A DNA stretch of 64,000 nt from JBOGNO01 sp050747245. Lineage in GTDB: Bacteria; Acidobacteriota; Terriglobia; Acidiferrales; UBA7541. The stretch covers positions 1 through 64,000 of the forward strand of contig JBOGNO010000012.1 of assembly GCA_050747245.1 (NCBI GenBank), read 5' to 3'. The notes under the pieces were generated by a model that worked only from the letters and a program-made list of their open reading frames with translations, was not told where the DNA came from and ran no database searches. A program made the position numbers and the translations under genes. Below are positions 8,014-16,694 of the stretch, one piece after another; position 1 is the stretch's first letter; every line of letters begins with the position of its first letter.

Positions 8014-8559
8014 ATGTCCCGGATCGGCAAACAACCAATCGCGATTCCCGCCGGTGTGAAGGTCAACGTCGCGGACGGCCACGTGAAGATCGAAGGCCCC
8101 AAGGGGAAGATGTCTGTGGCAGTCCCGCGCGGGATCAAGATGGAAACCAAGGACGGCAAGATCGTGGCGCTGCGCGAAAACGACGAGCAGCGCGCGTTGC
8201 ACGGCCTGGCGCGGGCGCTCGTTGCCAATGCCGTGCATGGAGTGACCCAGGGTTTCAAAAAAGATCTCGAAATCGTCGGCGTGGGTTACCGCGCCGAAGT
8301 GAAAGGCAAGACGGTGGTGATGACCCTCGGCTATTCGCATCCGATCGAGTTTCCCATTCCCGAGGGAATTCAGATCACTATCGAGAAGCAAACGCGCATG
8401 GCGGTGACCGGCGCGGACAAGGGACAGGTAGGCCAGGTGGCCGCGAACTTGAAAGCTCTGCGGCCGCCCGACCCGTACAAGCAGAAGGGCGTGCGCATCG
8501 TCGGCCAGCGCCTGAAGAAGAAGGCAGGCAAAGCGGGCGCGGCCAAGACTGCCGCATAA
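8014..8559 (+). CDS. rplF: 50S ribosomal protein L6
   Basis: A 181-residue L6, standard length. It starts SRIGKQPIAIPAGV and has the second-domain signature, around GVGYRAEVKGK, GYSHPIEFPIPEGI, and the end motif RPPDPYKQKGVR (about 149-160). L6 lies near the sarcin-ricin loop. A short Lys/Ala tail follows the conserved domain. Confidence 0.97.
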   Translation: MSRIGKQPIAIPAGVKVNVADGHVKIEGPKGKMSVAVPRGIKMETKDGKIVALRENDEQRALHGLARALVANAVHGVTQGFKKDLEIVGVGYRAEVKGKTVVMTLGYSHPIEFPIPEGIQITIEKQTRMAVTGADKGQVGQVAANLKALRPPDPYKQKGVRIVGQRLKKKAGKAGAAKTAA

Positions 8560-8577
8560 CGAAACAGGAGAACGAGA

Positions 8578-8958
8578 GTGGCCACTGTACCGATTCGCAA
8601 GCTATCGCGGGACGCGCACCGCCGCCAGATTCACCGGCGCGTGCGGCAGTCCGTATCCGGAACCACGGAGCGCCCGCGTCTGAGCGTATTTCGTTCCAAT
8701 AAGCACCTGCGCGCGCAGGTGATTGACGACCGCACCGGCAACACGCTGGCCGCCGCCAGCTCCCTCGATAAGGATGCGCGCAAGGAAATTCGTGGCGGAA
8801 GCAACATCGCCGCTGCCAAAGTGGTGGGAAAGATGATCGCCGAGCGCGCGCGCGCCGCCGGCGTCGAAATGGTGGTCTTCGATCGCGGCGGGTACAAGTA
8901 TCACGGACGCGTGCGCGCGCTGGCGGATGCCGCGCGGGAAGCGGGGTTGAAGTTCTAA
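8578..8958 (+). CDS. rplR: 50S ribosomal protein L18
   Basis: A 126-residue L18 starting with GTG; AGGAGAACGAGA precedes it. The conserved RPRLSVFRSNKHLRAQVIDD stretch, KVVGKMIAERA and FDRGGYKYHGRVRALADAAREAGL end are present. L18 brings 5S rRNA to the large subunit. The stop is four bases before rpsE. Confidence 0.96.
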   Translation: MATVPIRKLSRDAHRRQIHRRVRQSVSGTTERPRLSVFRSNKHLRAQVIDDRTGNTLAAASSLDKDARKEIRGGSNIAAAKVVGKMIAERARAAGVEMVVFDRGGYKYHGRVRALADAAREAGLKF

Positions 8959-8962
8959 GGCT

Positions 8963-9505
8963 ATGCCTAAACAAGATCTCAAAGACAGACTCGCAATTCG
9001 CCAGCCGGTGGACGCCAATCCGGCGAACCTGAAAGACCAGGTGGTCAACATCAACCGCGTGACCAAGGTCGTCAAGGGCGGCAAGAATCTCAGCTTTTCC
9101 GCGCTCGTCGTCGTCGGCGATCAGCATGGCCATGCCGGATTCGGCATGGGCAAGGCCCGCGAAGTTCCCATGGCCATTCGCAAGGCCATCGAGCAGGCGA
9201 AGAAGAATCTGATCAAGCTGAACCTCAAGGGCGGAACGATTCCGCACCAGGTGGTGGGCCGCTACGGCTCGGGACGCGTCATGCTGAAGCCCGCTTCCGA
9301 AGGTACCGGCGTGATTGCGGGCGGCCCGGTGCGCGCCGTGATGGAAGTGGCGGGAATTCAAAACGTGCTAACGAAATCCCTTGGCACGTCGAACCCACAC
9401 AACGTCGTGAAGGCGACGTTTGACGCCCTGCTGCAATTGAAAGATGCCGCGAAGGTAGCCGAGCAGCGCGGGAGGCAGGCGGAAGAGCCCGTCGCTTCCG
9501 CTTGA
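8963..9505 (+). CDS. rpsE: 30S ribosomal protein S5
   Basis: A 180-residue S5 with the double-stranded RNA binding motif: VNINRVTKVVKGGKNLSFSALVVVGD, then GFGMGKAREVPMAIRKAIE and the C-terminal GTGVIAGGPVRAVMEVAGI. S5 affects decoding fidelity and lies at the mRNA entry. Its stop overlaps a possible upstream TTG start of rpmD. Confidence 0.97.
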   Translation: MPKQDLKDRLAIRQPVDANPANLKDQVVNINRVTKVVKGGKNLSFSALVVVGDQHGHAGFGMGKAREVPMAIRKAIEQAKKNLIKLNLKGGTIPHQVVGRYGSGRVMLKPASEGTGVIAGGPVRAVMEVAGIQNVLTKSLGTSNPHNVVKATFDALLQLKDAAKVAEQRGRQAEEPVASA

Positions 9506-9522
9506 CGAAACGGTTAGAAGAG

Positions 9523-9714
9523 ATGACGAAGAAAAAATCAGAAAAGCTGAAGATTCGCTGGGTGCGCAGCTCGATTGGATGTCCGGACGCCATGCGCCAG
9601 ACCATTCGCGGGCTGGGATTTCGCCGCATGCAGCAGACCGTCGAACATCCCGACACGCCTGCGGTGCGCGGGATGATTCATAAAGTGCGGCACCTGGTTC
9701 AGGTGGAAGAGTAG
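9523..9714 (+). CDS. rpmD: 50S ribosomal protein L30
   Basis: A 63-residue L30 from ATG 9523 (the frame stays open back to a TTG at 9502 that would overlap rpsE). The family pattern LKIRWVRSSIGCPDAMRQTIRGLGFRRM followed by RGMIHKVRHLVQVEE is clear. L30 occupies the normal slot between rpsE and rplO. Confidence 0.95.
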   Translation: MTKKKSEKLKIRWVRSSIGCPDAMRQTIRGLGFRRMQQTVEHPDTPAVRGMIHKVRHLVQVEE

Positions 9715-9722
9715 GCGACGAC

Positions 9723-10172
9723 ATGGCCATCAATTTATCGGGATTGAAACCGCCGCGCGGCTCGCGCCATCGCAAAGTGCGCGTGGGGCGCGGCATGGGC
9801 TCCAAGCTCGGCAAGACGGCCGGCGCGGGAAACAAAGGGCAGAAATCGCGGCGCGGATATTCCCGCCGTTCCGGATTTGAGGGCGGCCAGATGCCGCTCC
9901 ACCGGCGGCTTCCCAAGCGCGGCTTCGCCAGCCCGTTCCCGCGCGAGTACGCCGTCTGCAACGTGGAATCGCTGAACGCGTTTCCGGCCGGGGAAACGGT
10001 GACTCCGGAAATCCTGCGCGCTGCGGGCATCACGCGCAAGGAGCTTGGCGGCACCAAGATTTTGGGTGAAGGGGAACTGAAAGTGGCGCTTACGGTTCGC
10101 GCGCACGCCTTCAGCAAATCGGCCGGTGAAAAAATCGCCAAGGCCGGAGGGAAGGCCGAAGTCATTCCATGA
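9723..10172 (+). CDS. rplO: 50S ribosomal protein L15
   Basis: A 149-residue L15 of normal size. It has the basic Gly-rich N-terminal arm (RKVRVGRGMGSKLGKTAGAG, GQKSRRGYSRRSGFEGGQMP) and the folded C-terminal part beginning YAVCNVESLNAF. The arm threads through 23S rRNA. The stop overlaps the secY start by four bases (ATGA), coupling the two. Confidence 0.96.
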   Translation: MAINLSGLKPPRGSRHRKVRVGRGMGSKLGKTAGAGNKGQKSRRGYSRRSGFEGGQMPLHRRLPKRGFASPFPREYAVCNVESLNAFPAGETVTPEILRAAGITRKELGGTKILGEGELKVALTVRAHAFSKSAGEKIAKAGGKAEVIP

Positions 10173-11596
10173 GAAAGCTTTTCGAGGCGTTTCGCAATAT
10201 TTTTGCCACCCCGGACCTGCGCAATCGTGTGCTGTTTACGCTGGCCATGCTGGGTGTGTATCGCCTCGGATCCTTCATCCCGACCCCGGGAATTAATACG
10301 GATGTCCTGAAGGCCCTGTTCGACCAAAACCAGGGCACGGTGCTCGGGATTTTCAATTTGTTCAGCGGAGGAAATTTTCGCCGCCTGACGATTTTTGCCC
10401 TTGGCATCATGCCCTACATCACCGCTTCCATCATTCTTCAGTTGCTCGTGGTGGTTTGGCCGTATCTCGAACGATTGCAGAAAGAAGGCGAGCTGGGGCG
10501 GCGCAAGATCACCCAGTACACGCGCTATCTGACGATTATTTTGAGCGTGTTTCAATCGCTGACCATCGCGCTCACGCTCGAGCGGCAGAGCTTGAGCGGC
10601 GCTGCGCTGGTTTATCAGCCGGGCCTGCGCTTCATCCTGATGACCATCCTCACGCTCACCACCGGCTCGGCCTTCATCATGTGGCTGGGTGAGCAGATCA
10701 GCGACCGCGGCATCGGGAACGGCATGTCGCTCATTATTTTCTCGGGCATCGTCGTGGGCCTGCCGGCCGGCGTGAACAATCTCTGGCAGAAAGTGGAGAC
10801 GAAGCAATGGGGGCCGCTCACTCCCATTGTGATTCTCGTTTTGGTGGCGATGATGATCGCCGTGATCGGCTTCATTGTTTATGTCGAAGGCGGCCAGCGG
10901 CGCATCCCCGTGCAGTATGCCAAGCGCGTGATGGGGCGAAAGATGATGGGTGGCCAGATGACCTATCTCCCGTTGCGCGTGAATGCCGGCGGCGTGATTC
11001 CCCCGATTTTCGCCAGTTCACTGCTGACCTTCCCGCAAACTTTTGCTCTCCTTTTTGGCGCCTCGCAGGCCAAAACGGGATTTTTTGCGATGATCTCCAA
11101 GCAATTCAGCTGGGGCGAGCCGCTTTACACCCTCTCGTATGTTGTTCTGATTATCTTTTTTGCGTTCTTCTATGTCGGGATCATTTTTAACCCCACCGAG
11201 CTGGCCGACAACATGCGCAAGTACGGCGGATTCATCCCCGGCATCCGTCCCGGTCGCAATACTTCCGAACATATCAATCGCATTCTCACGCGACTGACGT
11301 TTGTCGGCGGCCTGTATCTCGCGGTGGTCTGCCTGCTGCCGGAATGGCTGATCGCCGGAATTCACCTCCACCATTTGCCCGTATGGCTGGGCGGTGCGTG
11401 GTTTGACCAGCACATGTGGCGCTTCGTGCTCGAAGGGCTGGGCATTTCTTTTTATTTTGGCGGAACTTCGCTTTTGATCGTCGTGGGCGTGGCCATGGAT
11501 ACGGTGCAGCAGCTCGAAGCGCAGCTCGTGATGCGCAATTACGATGGCTTTGTTCGCGGTGGCGGGAGCAAGGGCAGATTCCGGGGCCGCCGTTAG
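10169..11596 (+). CDS. secY: Protein translocase subunit SecY
   Basis: A 475-residue polytopic membrane protein, the channel of the Sec translocon. Family motifs are present: YRLGSFIPTPGIN at the first membrane segment, FALGIMPYITASIILQLL, SDRGIGNGMSLIIF, GGQRRIPVQYAKR and the cytoplasmic loop PGIRPGRNTSEHI. About ten membrane helices can be drawn. The place between rplO and adk is the common one in the spc operon. Its partner motor SecA is encoded at 37524-40421 in the same window. Confidence 0.97.
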   Translation: MRKLFEAFRNIFATPDLRNRVLFTLAMLGVYRLGSFIPTPGINTDVLKALFDQNQGTVLGIFNLFSGGNFRRLTIFALGIMPYITASIILQLLVVVWPYLERLQKEGELGRRKITQYTRYLTIILSVFQSLTIALTLERQSLSGAALVYQPGLRFILMTILTLTTGSAFIMWLGEQISDRGIGNGMSLIIFSGIVVGLPAGVNNLWQKVETKQWGPLTPIVILVLVAMMIAVIGFIVYVEGGQRRIPVQYAKRVMGRKMMGGQMTYLPLRVNAGGVIPPIFASSLLTFPQTFALLFGASQAKTGFFAMISKQFSWGEPLYTLSYVVLIIFFAFFYVGIIFNPTELADNMRKYGGFIPGIRPGRNTSEHINRILTRLTFVGGLYLAVVCLLPEWLIAGIHLHHLPVWLGGAWFDQHMWRFVLEGLGISFYFGGTSLLIVVGVAMDTVQQLEAQLVMRNYDGFVRGGGSKGRFRGRR

Positions 11597-11619
11597 GGCT
11601 TCGGCCGGGAGCGCATTGC

Positions 11620-12282
11620 ATGAGCCGTCCAATGATTTTTCTGGGGCCTCCGGGAGCGGGAAAGGGAACGCAGGCGATGCGCGTCGCAAAAAAGTGCGGC
11701 GTGCCGCATCTTTCCACCGGCGACATGTTCCGCGACAACATCAGCCGCGGCACGGAGCTGGGCTTGAAAGCCAAACCGATCATGGATCGCGGCGAACTGG
11801 TGCCGGATGAAATTGTTTTGGGCATGGTGGAACAGCGCATCGCCCTGCCCGACTGCAAGAACGGATTCGCGTTCGATGGTTTTCCGCGAACCGTGAATCA
11901 GGCCGAACAGCTCGATCATCTTCTCGACGGCAAGAAATTCGAGCGGCCACTGGTGCTGTACATCGCCGTCGCGCCCGAGGCTCTGATGAAGCGCCTCACC
12001 GGCCGGCGCGTTTGCAAAGTCGGCGGCGAGATATACAACGTGTTCGAGAACCCTCCCAAGGTGGAGGGCCGCTGCGATAAGGATGGCGGCGAACTTTTTC
12101 AGCGGCCGGATGACCGGCCGGAAGTGATTCGCGAGCGCATCGCCACTTTCGACCGCCAGACTAAGCCGCTGGTGGATTATTACCGCCGCCAGGGAACTCT
12201 GGTGGAAGTGGACGGCGCGGCGGGAGTCGAGGGCGTCTATCAGTCCATTATTGCGGCGCTCCCGGAGCGTGCGAAAAGCTGA
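11620..12282 (+). CDS. adk: Adenylate kinase
   Basis: Adenylate kinase interconverts ATP + AMP and two ADP. From ATG 11620 the protein has 220 residues; the frame is open further upstream inside secY but only this start gives the family N-terminus FLGPPGAGKGTQ. The NMP-binding STGDMFRDN and the FDGFPR motif are present. The long LID (about 127-164) keeps Cys132, Cys152 and Asp155 at the spacing of the zinc-binding type, but the second ligand position (135) is Gly, so zinc binding may be lost or weakened. It overlaps map by one base. Confidence 0.95.
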   Translation: MSRPMIFLGPPGAGKGTQAMRVAKKCGVPHLSTGDMFRDNISRGTELGLKAKPIMDRGELVPDEIVLGMVEQRIALPDCKNGFAFDGFPRTVNQAEQLDHLLDGKKFERPLVLYIAVAPEALMKRLTGRRVCKVGGEIYNVFENPPKVEGRCDKDGGELFQRPDDRPEVIRERIATFDRQTKPLVDYYRRQGTLVEVDGAAGVEGVYQSIIAALPERAKS

Positions 12283-13055
12283 TGGTGATTTGCCGTTCGG
12301 TCTCGGAACTGGAAAAGATGCACGCTGCCGGGCTGATCGTGTGGGAAGTGCTCGACGAACTGAAACGGCTGGTGCATCCCGGAGTGACGACGAAAGAGCT
12401 GGACACTTTTGCTGAAACGCGCGCGGTGAAAAGCGCGGCTCGGCCGGCGTTCAAGGGCTATCGCGGCTACCCGGCTTCGCTGTGCACTTCGATTAATTCG
12501 GAGATCGTGCACGGCATCCCGTCGGGTTCGCGGAAGCTCCGCGAGGGCGACATTATCTCCCTCGATTTCGGCGTCGAGAAGGACGGCTATTTCGCCGACG
12601 CCGCGGTGACGGTGCCGGTCGGCAAAGTTGAGCCGGAACGCGCCCGCCTGCTGCAGGTGACGCGTGAGGCGCTCGAACGGGCCATCGAGAAGATGCGTCC
12701 CGGAAACCGGCTGAGCGATATTTCCGCGGCCGTACAGCAGTGGGTCGAGGAAAACGGATTTTCCGTGGTGCGGGAGTTCGTGGGCCATGGGATCGGGACG
12801 CGCATGCATGAAGATTTGCAGCTGCCGAATTACGGCGAGCCCGGGCGCGGCCCCCAGTTGCAGGAGGGCATGGTGCTGGCTGTCGAGCCGATGGTGAATC
12901 GCGGCCGTTCGGAGGTGGAAATGCTTCCGGATAAGTGGACCGCGGTAACAGCCGACGGCATGGACTCCGCCCATTTCGAGCACACCGTGGCGGTGACAAA
13001 GAATGGGCCGTGGATTCTCACCCGGCCGGAGGGAGCAGCCGGGCCGGTTTGGTAA
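12282..13055 (+). CDS. map: Methionine aminopeptidase type I
   Basis: A 257-residue M24-fold enzyme removing N-terminal methionine from new proteins. The metal-binding residues are visible in the usual order: Asp pair in SLDFGVEKDGYFADAAVTV (about 88-106), His in GHGIGTRMHEDLQ (about 168-180), Glu in EPMVN (about 202) and a late Glu in FEHTVAVT. Start ATG overlaps the adk TGA. The adk-map-infA order is typical of many Gram-positive and acidobacterial spc operons. Confidence 0.95.
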   Translation: MVICRSVSELEKMHAAGLIVWEVLDELKRLVHPGVTTKELDTFAETRAVKSAARPAFKGYRGYPASLCTSINSEIVHGIPSGSRKLREGDIISLDFGVEKDGYFADAAVTVPVGKVEPERARLLQVTREALERAIEKMRPGNRLSDISAAVQQWVEENGFSVVREFVGHGIGTRMHEDLQLPNYGEPGRGPQLQEGMVLAVEPMVNRGRSEVEMLPDKWTAVTADGMDSAHFEHTVAVTKNGPWILTRPEGAAGPVW

Positions 13056-13073
13056 TCCGCGGCGCAGGAGCAC

Positions 13074-13340
13074 ATGGCTAAGGGAAGAAAAGAAGACGAC
13101 AAGAAAAAAACCGACGCCGGCAATCCCAAAGAGGATGCCATCGAAGTGATGGCCACGGTGATTGAGCCGTTGCCGAACGCCATGTTTCGCGTCGAGCTCG
13201 AAAACAAGCATCAGGTGCTCGCGCACATTTCCGGAAAGATGCGCAAGAATTTCATTCGCATCCTGGCCGGAGACAAGGTCGCGGTGGAGCTTTCGCCCTA
13301 CGACCTCACCCGCGGGCGCATCGTGTACCGTTATAAGTAG
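13074..13340 (+). CDS. infA: Translation initiation factor IF-1
   Basis: An 88-residue protein whose C-terminal ~68 residues are the IF-1 OB fold: EVMATVIEPLPNAMFRVELENKHQVLAHISGKMRKNFIRI with the ending DLTRGRIVYRYK. The first ~20 residues are a Lys/Asp-rich extension not found in the usual 72-residue IF-1. IF-1 blocks the A site during initiation. It precedes rpmJ by 30 bases. Confidence 0.94.
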   Translation: MAKGRKEDDKKKTDAGNPKEDAIEVMATVIEPLPNAMFRVELENKHQVLAHISGKMRKNFIRILAGDKVAVELSPYDLTRGRIVYRYK

Positions 13341-13370
13341 CGGCAGGCGGTTCGAGGAACGGAGCAAAGG

Positions 13371-13484
13371 ATGAAAGTTCGCGCATCTGTAAAGAAAATT
13401 TGCATGAAGTGCAAGGTCATTCACCGGCGCGGCGTGGTGCGGGTTATCTGCCAGAACCCCAAGCATCGCCAGCGCCAGGGTTAG
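13371..13484 (+). CDS. rpmJ: 50S ribosomal protein L36, zinc type
   Basis: A 37-residue L36: start MKVRASVKKICMKCKVI and end KHRQRQG. The zinc ligands Cys11, Cys14, Cys27 and His32 are complete, so this is the C+ form. The ATG at 13371 has GGAGCAAAGG just upstream. It ends 11 bases before rpsM. Confidence 0.96.
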   Translation: MKVRASVKKICMKCKVIHRRGVVRVICQNPKHRQRQG

Positions 13485-13495
13485 GGAGGTTTCGC

Positions 13496-13882
13496 ATGGC
13501 GCGTATCGCGGGCGTGGATTTGCCTGCCAACAAAAGATTGTGGATCGGCCTGACGTCCATTTACGGAATCGGCCAGGCGCGGGCCAAGGATTTGTGCGCC
13601 ACGACGAAAGTGGACGAAACCAAAAAGGTGAAGGACGTCACCGAGGAAGAGGTAAACCGGCTGCGCCAGGCCATCGAGTCGGAAGGCCGCGTGGAAGGCG
13701 ATCTCCGCAAGGAAATTCAGATGAACGTGCGGCGGCTGATTGAAATTCAGTGCTACCGCGGGCTGCGTCACCGGCGCAATCTTCCCGTGCGCGGCCAGCG
13801 GACTCATACCAACGCCCGCACGCGCAAGGGACCTCGGAAGGGCGCTGTGGCCGCGAAGAAGAAAGTTGCGGCCCGCAAGTAA
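13496..13882 (+). CDS. rpsM: 30S ribosomal protein S13
   Basis: A 128-residue S13 from ATG 13496 (GGGAGG is seven bases upstream). MARIAGVDLPANKRLWIGLTSIYGIG, the RRLIEIQCYRGLRHRRNLPVRGQRTHTNARTRKG stretch and a basic C-terminal tail are typical. S13 forms intersubunit bridges in the 30S head. First gene of the alpha-operon part. Confidence 0.96.
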   Translation: MARIAGVDLPANKRLWIGLTSIYGIGQARAKDLCATTKVDETKKVKDVTEEEVNRLRQAIESEGRVEGDLRKEIQMNVRRLIEIQCYRGLRHRRNLPVRGQRTHTNARTRKGPRKGAVAAKKKVAARK

Positions 13883-13906
13883 CCGGACTCAAGGAGAGAA
13901 TGCATC

Positions 13907-14356
13907 GTGGCCAAGGAACCTCAAGAGGGAGCAGCGGGCGCTGCGGCTCCGCCGTCGAAATCGGCGAAGCGCAAAAAAGAGTTTCGCAAGAAGAAGGAAC
14001 GGCGCGTGGTGCCGCACGGCCTGGTTTGCATTCAGGCCACGTTCAACAACACGATCATCACGCTCACCGATCCCGAAGGCCGCGTGGTTTCCTGGGCCTC
14101 GGCCGGCTCCGTCGGTTTCAAAGGGTCGCGCAAAGGCACTCCCTACGCCGCGCAGCAGGCGGCCATGAACGCCGCAGGCACGGCGCGCGATCAGTGCGGA
14201 ATGAAATCCGTTGAGGTGCGTGTAAAAGGCCCCGGGGCGGGGCGCGAATCCGCTGTCCGCGCCATCGCTTCGGCGGGACTGCACATCAATTCCATCAAGG
14301 ACGTGACGCCCATTCCGCACAATGGCTGCCGGCCGCCGAAGCGCCGCCGCGTCTGA
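13907..14356 (+). CDS. rpsK: 30S ribosomal protein S11 with N-terminal extension
   Basis: A 149-residue S11 starting with GTG, with AAGGAGAG eight bases upstream. Residues ~30-149 are S11: GLVCIQATFNNTIITLTDPEGRVVSWASAGSVGFKGSRKGTPYAAQ and the end HNGCRPPKRRRV. The first ~30 residues are an Ala/Pro then Lys/Arg-rich extension. S11 is on the 30S platform near the E site. Confidence 0.95.
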   Translation: MAKEPQEGAAGAAAPPSKSAKRKKEFRKKKERRVVPHGLVCIQATFNNTIITLTDPEGRVVSWASAGSVGFKGSRKGTPYAAQQAAMNAAGTARDQCGMKSVEVRVKGPGAGRESAVRAIASAGLHINSIKDVTPIPHNGCRPPKRRRV

Positions 14357-14392
14357 TGCGCAGAATTTATCAAGTTCGAAGGAGAAAGAGAA

Positions 14393-15025
14393 TTGGCCAG
14401 ACATCGTGAAGCAGTTTGCCGCTTGTGCCGCCGCGAAGGGATGAAACTCTTCCTGAAGGGCCTGCGGTGTTTTACCGAAAAGTGCGCCATCGAAAAGCGC
14501 AATTTTATTCCCGGGCAGCACGGCCAGGCGCGGCGCGCCAAGCTCGTCGGTTACGGCGTGCAGTTGCGCGAAAAGCAGAAGATGAAGCGCACCTACGGCC
14601 TGCTCGAGCGGCAATTCCGCAATTGCTTTGAGAAAGCTGTGCGCGCCAAGGGGCCCACGGGCGCGAATCTGATGGTGATGCTTGAGCGCCGCCTCGATAA
14701 CGTGGTCTACCGTCTCGGCCTCGCCAGCTCGCGCACGCAGGCGCGCCAGTTCGTCCTGCACGGCCACGTGAGCATCAACGGCCGCAAGGTGAATATTCCG
14801 AGCGCCCTGGTGAAAATCGGCGACGAAATCGTGCTGAAGGAAAAGATGCATCAGAACGCCATGGTCCTCGAGGCGCGCAATTTAGCGCAGAGCCAGGGTT
14901 CCATGCCGTGGCTCGAAATCGACCGCGAACATTGCAAGGGCCGCATGCTGGCCTTGCCGCGGCGCGAGGATTTGCAGACGCCGCCGTTCAATGAACAGCT
15001 CATCGTCGAGCTGTATTCGAAGTAG
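14393..15025 (+). CDS. rpsD: 30S ribosomal protein S4, zinc type
   Basis: A 210-residue S4 starting with TTG, with AAGGAG eight bases upstream. The N-terminal part has Cys9, Cys12, Cys26 and Cys31, the zinc-binding set. The S4 RNA-binding domain (RLDNVVYRLGLASSRTQARQFVLHGHVSING) is at about 98-128. S4 starts 30S assembly and in E. coli represses the alpha operon. It is followed by rpoA. Confidence 0.96.
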   Translation: MARHREAVCRLCRREGMKLFLKGLRCFTEKCAIEKRNFIPGQHGQARRAKLVGYGVQLREKQKMKRTYGLLERQFRNCFEKAVRAKGPTGANLMVMLERRLDNVVYRLGLASSRTQARQFVLHGHVSINGRKVNIPSALVKIGDEIVLKEKMHQNAMVLEARNLAQSQGSMPWLEIDREHCKGRMLALPRREDLQTPPFNEQLIVELYSK

Positions 15026-15091
15026 CCGGCGCATACTTTCAAGAATTTGCCAGTTGGGTCCGCTTCAGGCGGGCCGGGAGGGATTAAGAAG

Positions 15092-16120
15092 ATGTGGAAG
15101 GGATTTCAGAAACCAAAGCGGTTGGCAGCGGAAAATGAAACGCTTACGGACAAGTTCGGAAGGTTTTCTGCACAGCCTTTCGAGCGCGGCTGGGGCACGA
15201 CGGTGGGAAACGCCATCCGCCGGGCGCTCCTGAGCTCGATTGAAGGCGCCGCCATTACCGCCGTGAAAATTGAAGGCGTGCTGCACGAATTTTCGCCCAT
15301 CCCCGGCGTGGTAGAGGACGCCACGGACATCATCCTCAATCTCAAACAGGTTCCGCTGAAGCTCAACAACGATCAGCCGAAAACGCTCACGCTGCGCGTC
15401 GAAACTCCCGGCCCGGTGACCTCCGCGAACATCGAAGAGGACGCGGATCTTGCCGTCCTCGACAAAAGCATCTACATCTCCACAGTCAGCGAAGGCGGCA
15501 AACTCGAAATGGAGATGCGCGTCAAGAACGGCCGCGGCTACGTCGCGGCGGATCGCAATTTCGACGAAGACTTGCCCATCGGCTACATTCCCATAGATTC
15601 GGTGCACTCGCCCGTGCGCAAGGTGAATTACTCCGTCGAAGCCGCGCGCCTCGGACAGATGACCGACTACGAAAAGCTGCTGCTCGAAGTCTGGACCAAC
15701 GGCGCCATCACGCCGCAGGACGCCATCGGACTGGCCTCCAAGCTGGTGAAGGACCACATGAGCATCTTCATCAATTTTGAGGAGACGCCCGAACTGGCGG
15801 AGGAAGTCACAGAGTCGCTCAGCGATCCGCGCCTTGAATACCTCGACCGCTCTGTCGAGGAGCTCGAGCTGTCGGTGCGTTCCTACAATTGCCTGAAGAA
15901 CGCCAACATTCAGACGCTGCGCGAATTGGTGCAGAAAACCGAAAACGAGATGCTCAAGACCAAGAATTTCGGCCGCAAGTCGCTCAATGAAATTAAGGAA
16001 ATCCTCAACCGCATGGGCCTGGCTCTCGGCATGAAATTTGACGAGCACAACCGCATCATCTGGCCGCCGCTTCCCAGCCAGACGGCGCCGCCGGCTCCGG
16101 AGGAAACCACCGGCGTTTAG
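15092..16120 (+). CDS. rpoA: RNA polymerase alpha subunit
   Basis: From ATG 15092 (GGGAGG upstream) the protein has 342 residues; the frame is open back to 15047 but the first 15 residues look non-coding. The N-terminal assembly domain shows FEPLERGWGTTVGNAIRRALLSSIEG-like sequence (here FERGWGTTVGNAIRRALLS). The C-terminal domain (about 255-325) has the DNA and activator binding helix-hairpin-helix region ELSVRSYNCLKNANIQTL and GRKSLNEIKEIL. It lies between rpsD and rplQ as in the classical alpha operon. Confidence 0.97.
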   Translation: MWKGFQKPKRLAAENETLTDKFGRFSAQPFERGWGTTVGNAIRRALLSSIEGAAITAVKIEGVLHEFSPIPGVVEDATDIILNLKQVPLKLNNDQPKTLTLRVETPGPVTSANIEEDADLAVLDKSIYISTVSEGGKLEMEMRVKNGRGYVAADRNFDEDLPIGYIPIDSVHSPVRKVNYSVEAARLGQMTDYEKLLLEVWTNGAITPQDAIGLASKLVKDHMSIFINFEETPELAEEVTESLSDPRLEYLDRSVEELELSVRSYNCLKNANIQTLRELVQKTENEMLKTKNFGRKSLNEIKEILNRMGLALGMKFDEHNRIIWPPLPSQTAPPAPEETTGV

Positions 16121-16131
16121 GGGACTCAAAC

Positions 16132-16572
16132 ATGCGACATCTCAATGCTGGGTACAAACTCGGACGCAAGCCCGCGCATCGCCGTGCGACCTTGCGCAAT
16201 CTGGTCACCAATCTGATTCTCCACGAGCGGATTCAGACCACCGTCACGCGTGCGAAGGCCGCGCGTCCGCTCGCCGAGCAGATGATCACTCTCGGCAAGC
16301 GCGATTCGCTCCACGCGCGGCGTCAGGCGGCTTCGTTTCTGCTGACGCCCGCGGCCACGAAAAAACTGTTCTCCGATTTGGCGCCGCGCTTTGCCGATCG
16401 TCCCGGCGGTTACACGCGCATCGTGCGCGCCGGCTGGCGAATCGGGGATGGCGCGAGTCTCGCCATTCTTGAATTCCTCGGTTCGGAGCTGAAGAAAAAA
16501 GAAAAGAAAGCGAAGAAGGAAAAGGCCGAGGAAGCGCCCGAGGAAAAGGAAAAAGAGGCGGCGGCAAAGTAA
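16132..16572 (+). CDS. rplQ: 50S ribosomal protein L17 with charged tail
   Basis: A 146-residue L17, with the usual core of ~120 (MRHLNAGYKLGRKPAHRRATLRNLVTNLI; the end of the core ALAILEF-type ASLAILEFLG). The last ~25 residues are almost only Lys, Glu and Ala, an unusual tail. This is the last gene of the super-operon and a hairpin terminator follows 20 bases later. Confidence 0.96.
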   Translation: MRHLNAGYKLGRKPAHRRATLRNLVTNLILHERIQTTVTRAKAARPLAEQMITLGKRDSLHARRQAASFLLTPAATKKLFSDLAPRFADRPGGYTRIVRAGWRIGDGASLAILEFLGSELKKKEKKAKKEKAEEAPEEKEKEAAAK

Positions 16573-16592
16573 CTTTCTGAAACCTGGAACCG

Positions 16593-16630
16593 GCCCGCAG
16601 CGAAATTTTCGTGGCGGGCTTTTTATTTTC
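16593..16630 (+). terminator. Rho-independent terminator after rplQ
   Basis: GCCCGC (16593-16598) pairs with GCGGGC (16614-16619); the loop contains a second short pairing CGAAA/TTTCG. A T-rich run TTTTTATTTT follows immediately. It is correctly placed to end the ribosomal super-operon, 20 bases after the rplQ stop. guaB runs toward it from the other side and ends at 16695. Confidence 0.8.
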
Positions 16631-16694
16631 TCGCTCGCCATTGAGCGAATTAAAATTCTGCGGTCGCGTTTCACACTCGCGCGCGAAGGCCGCT

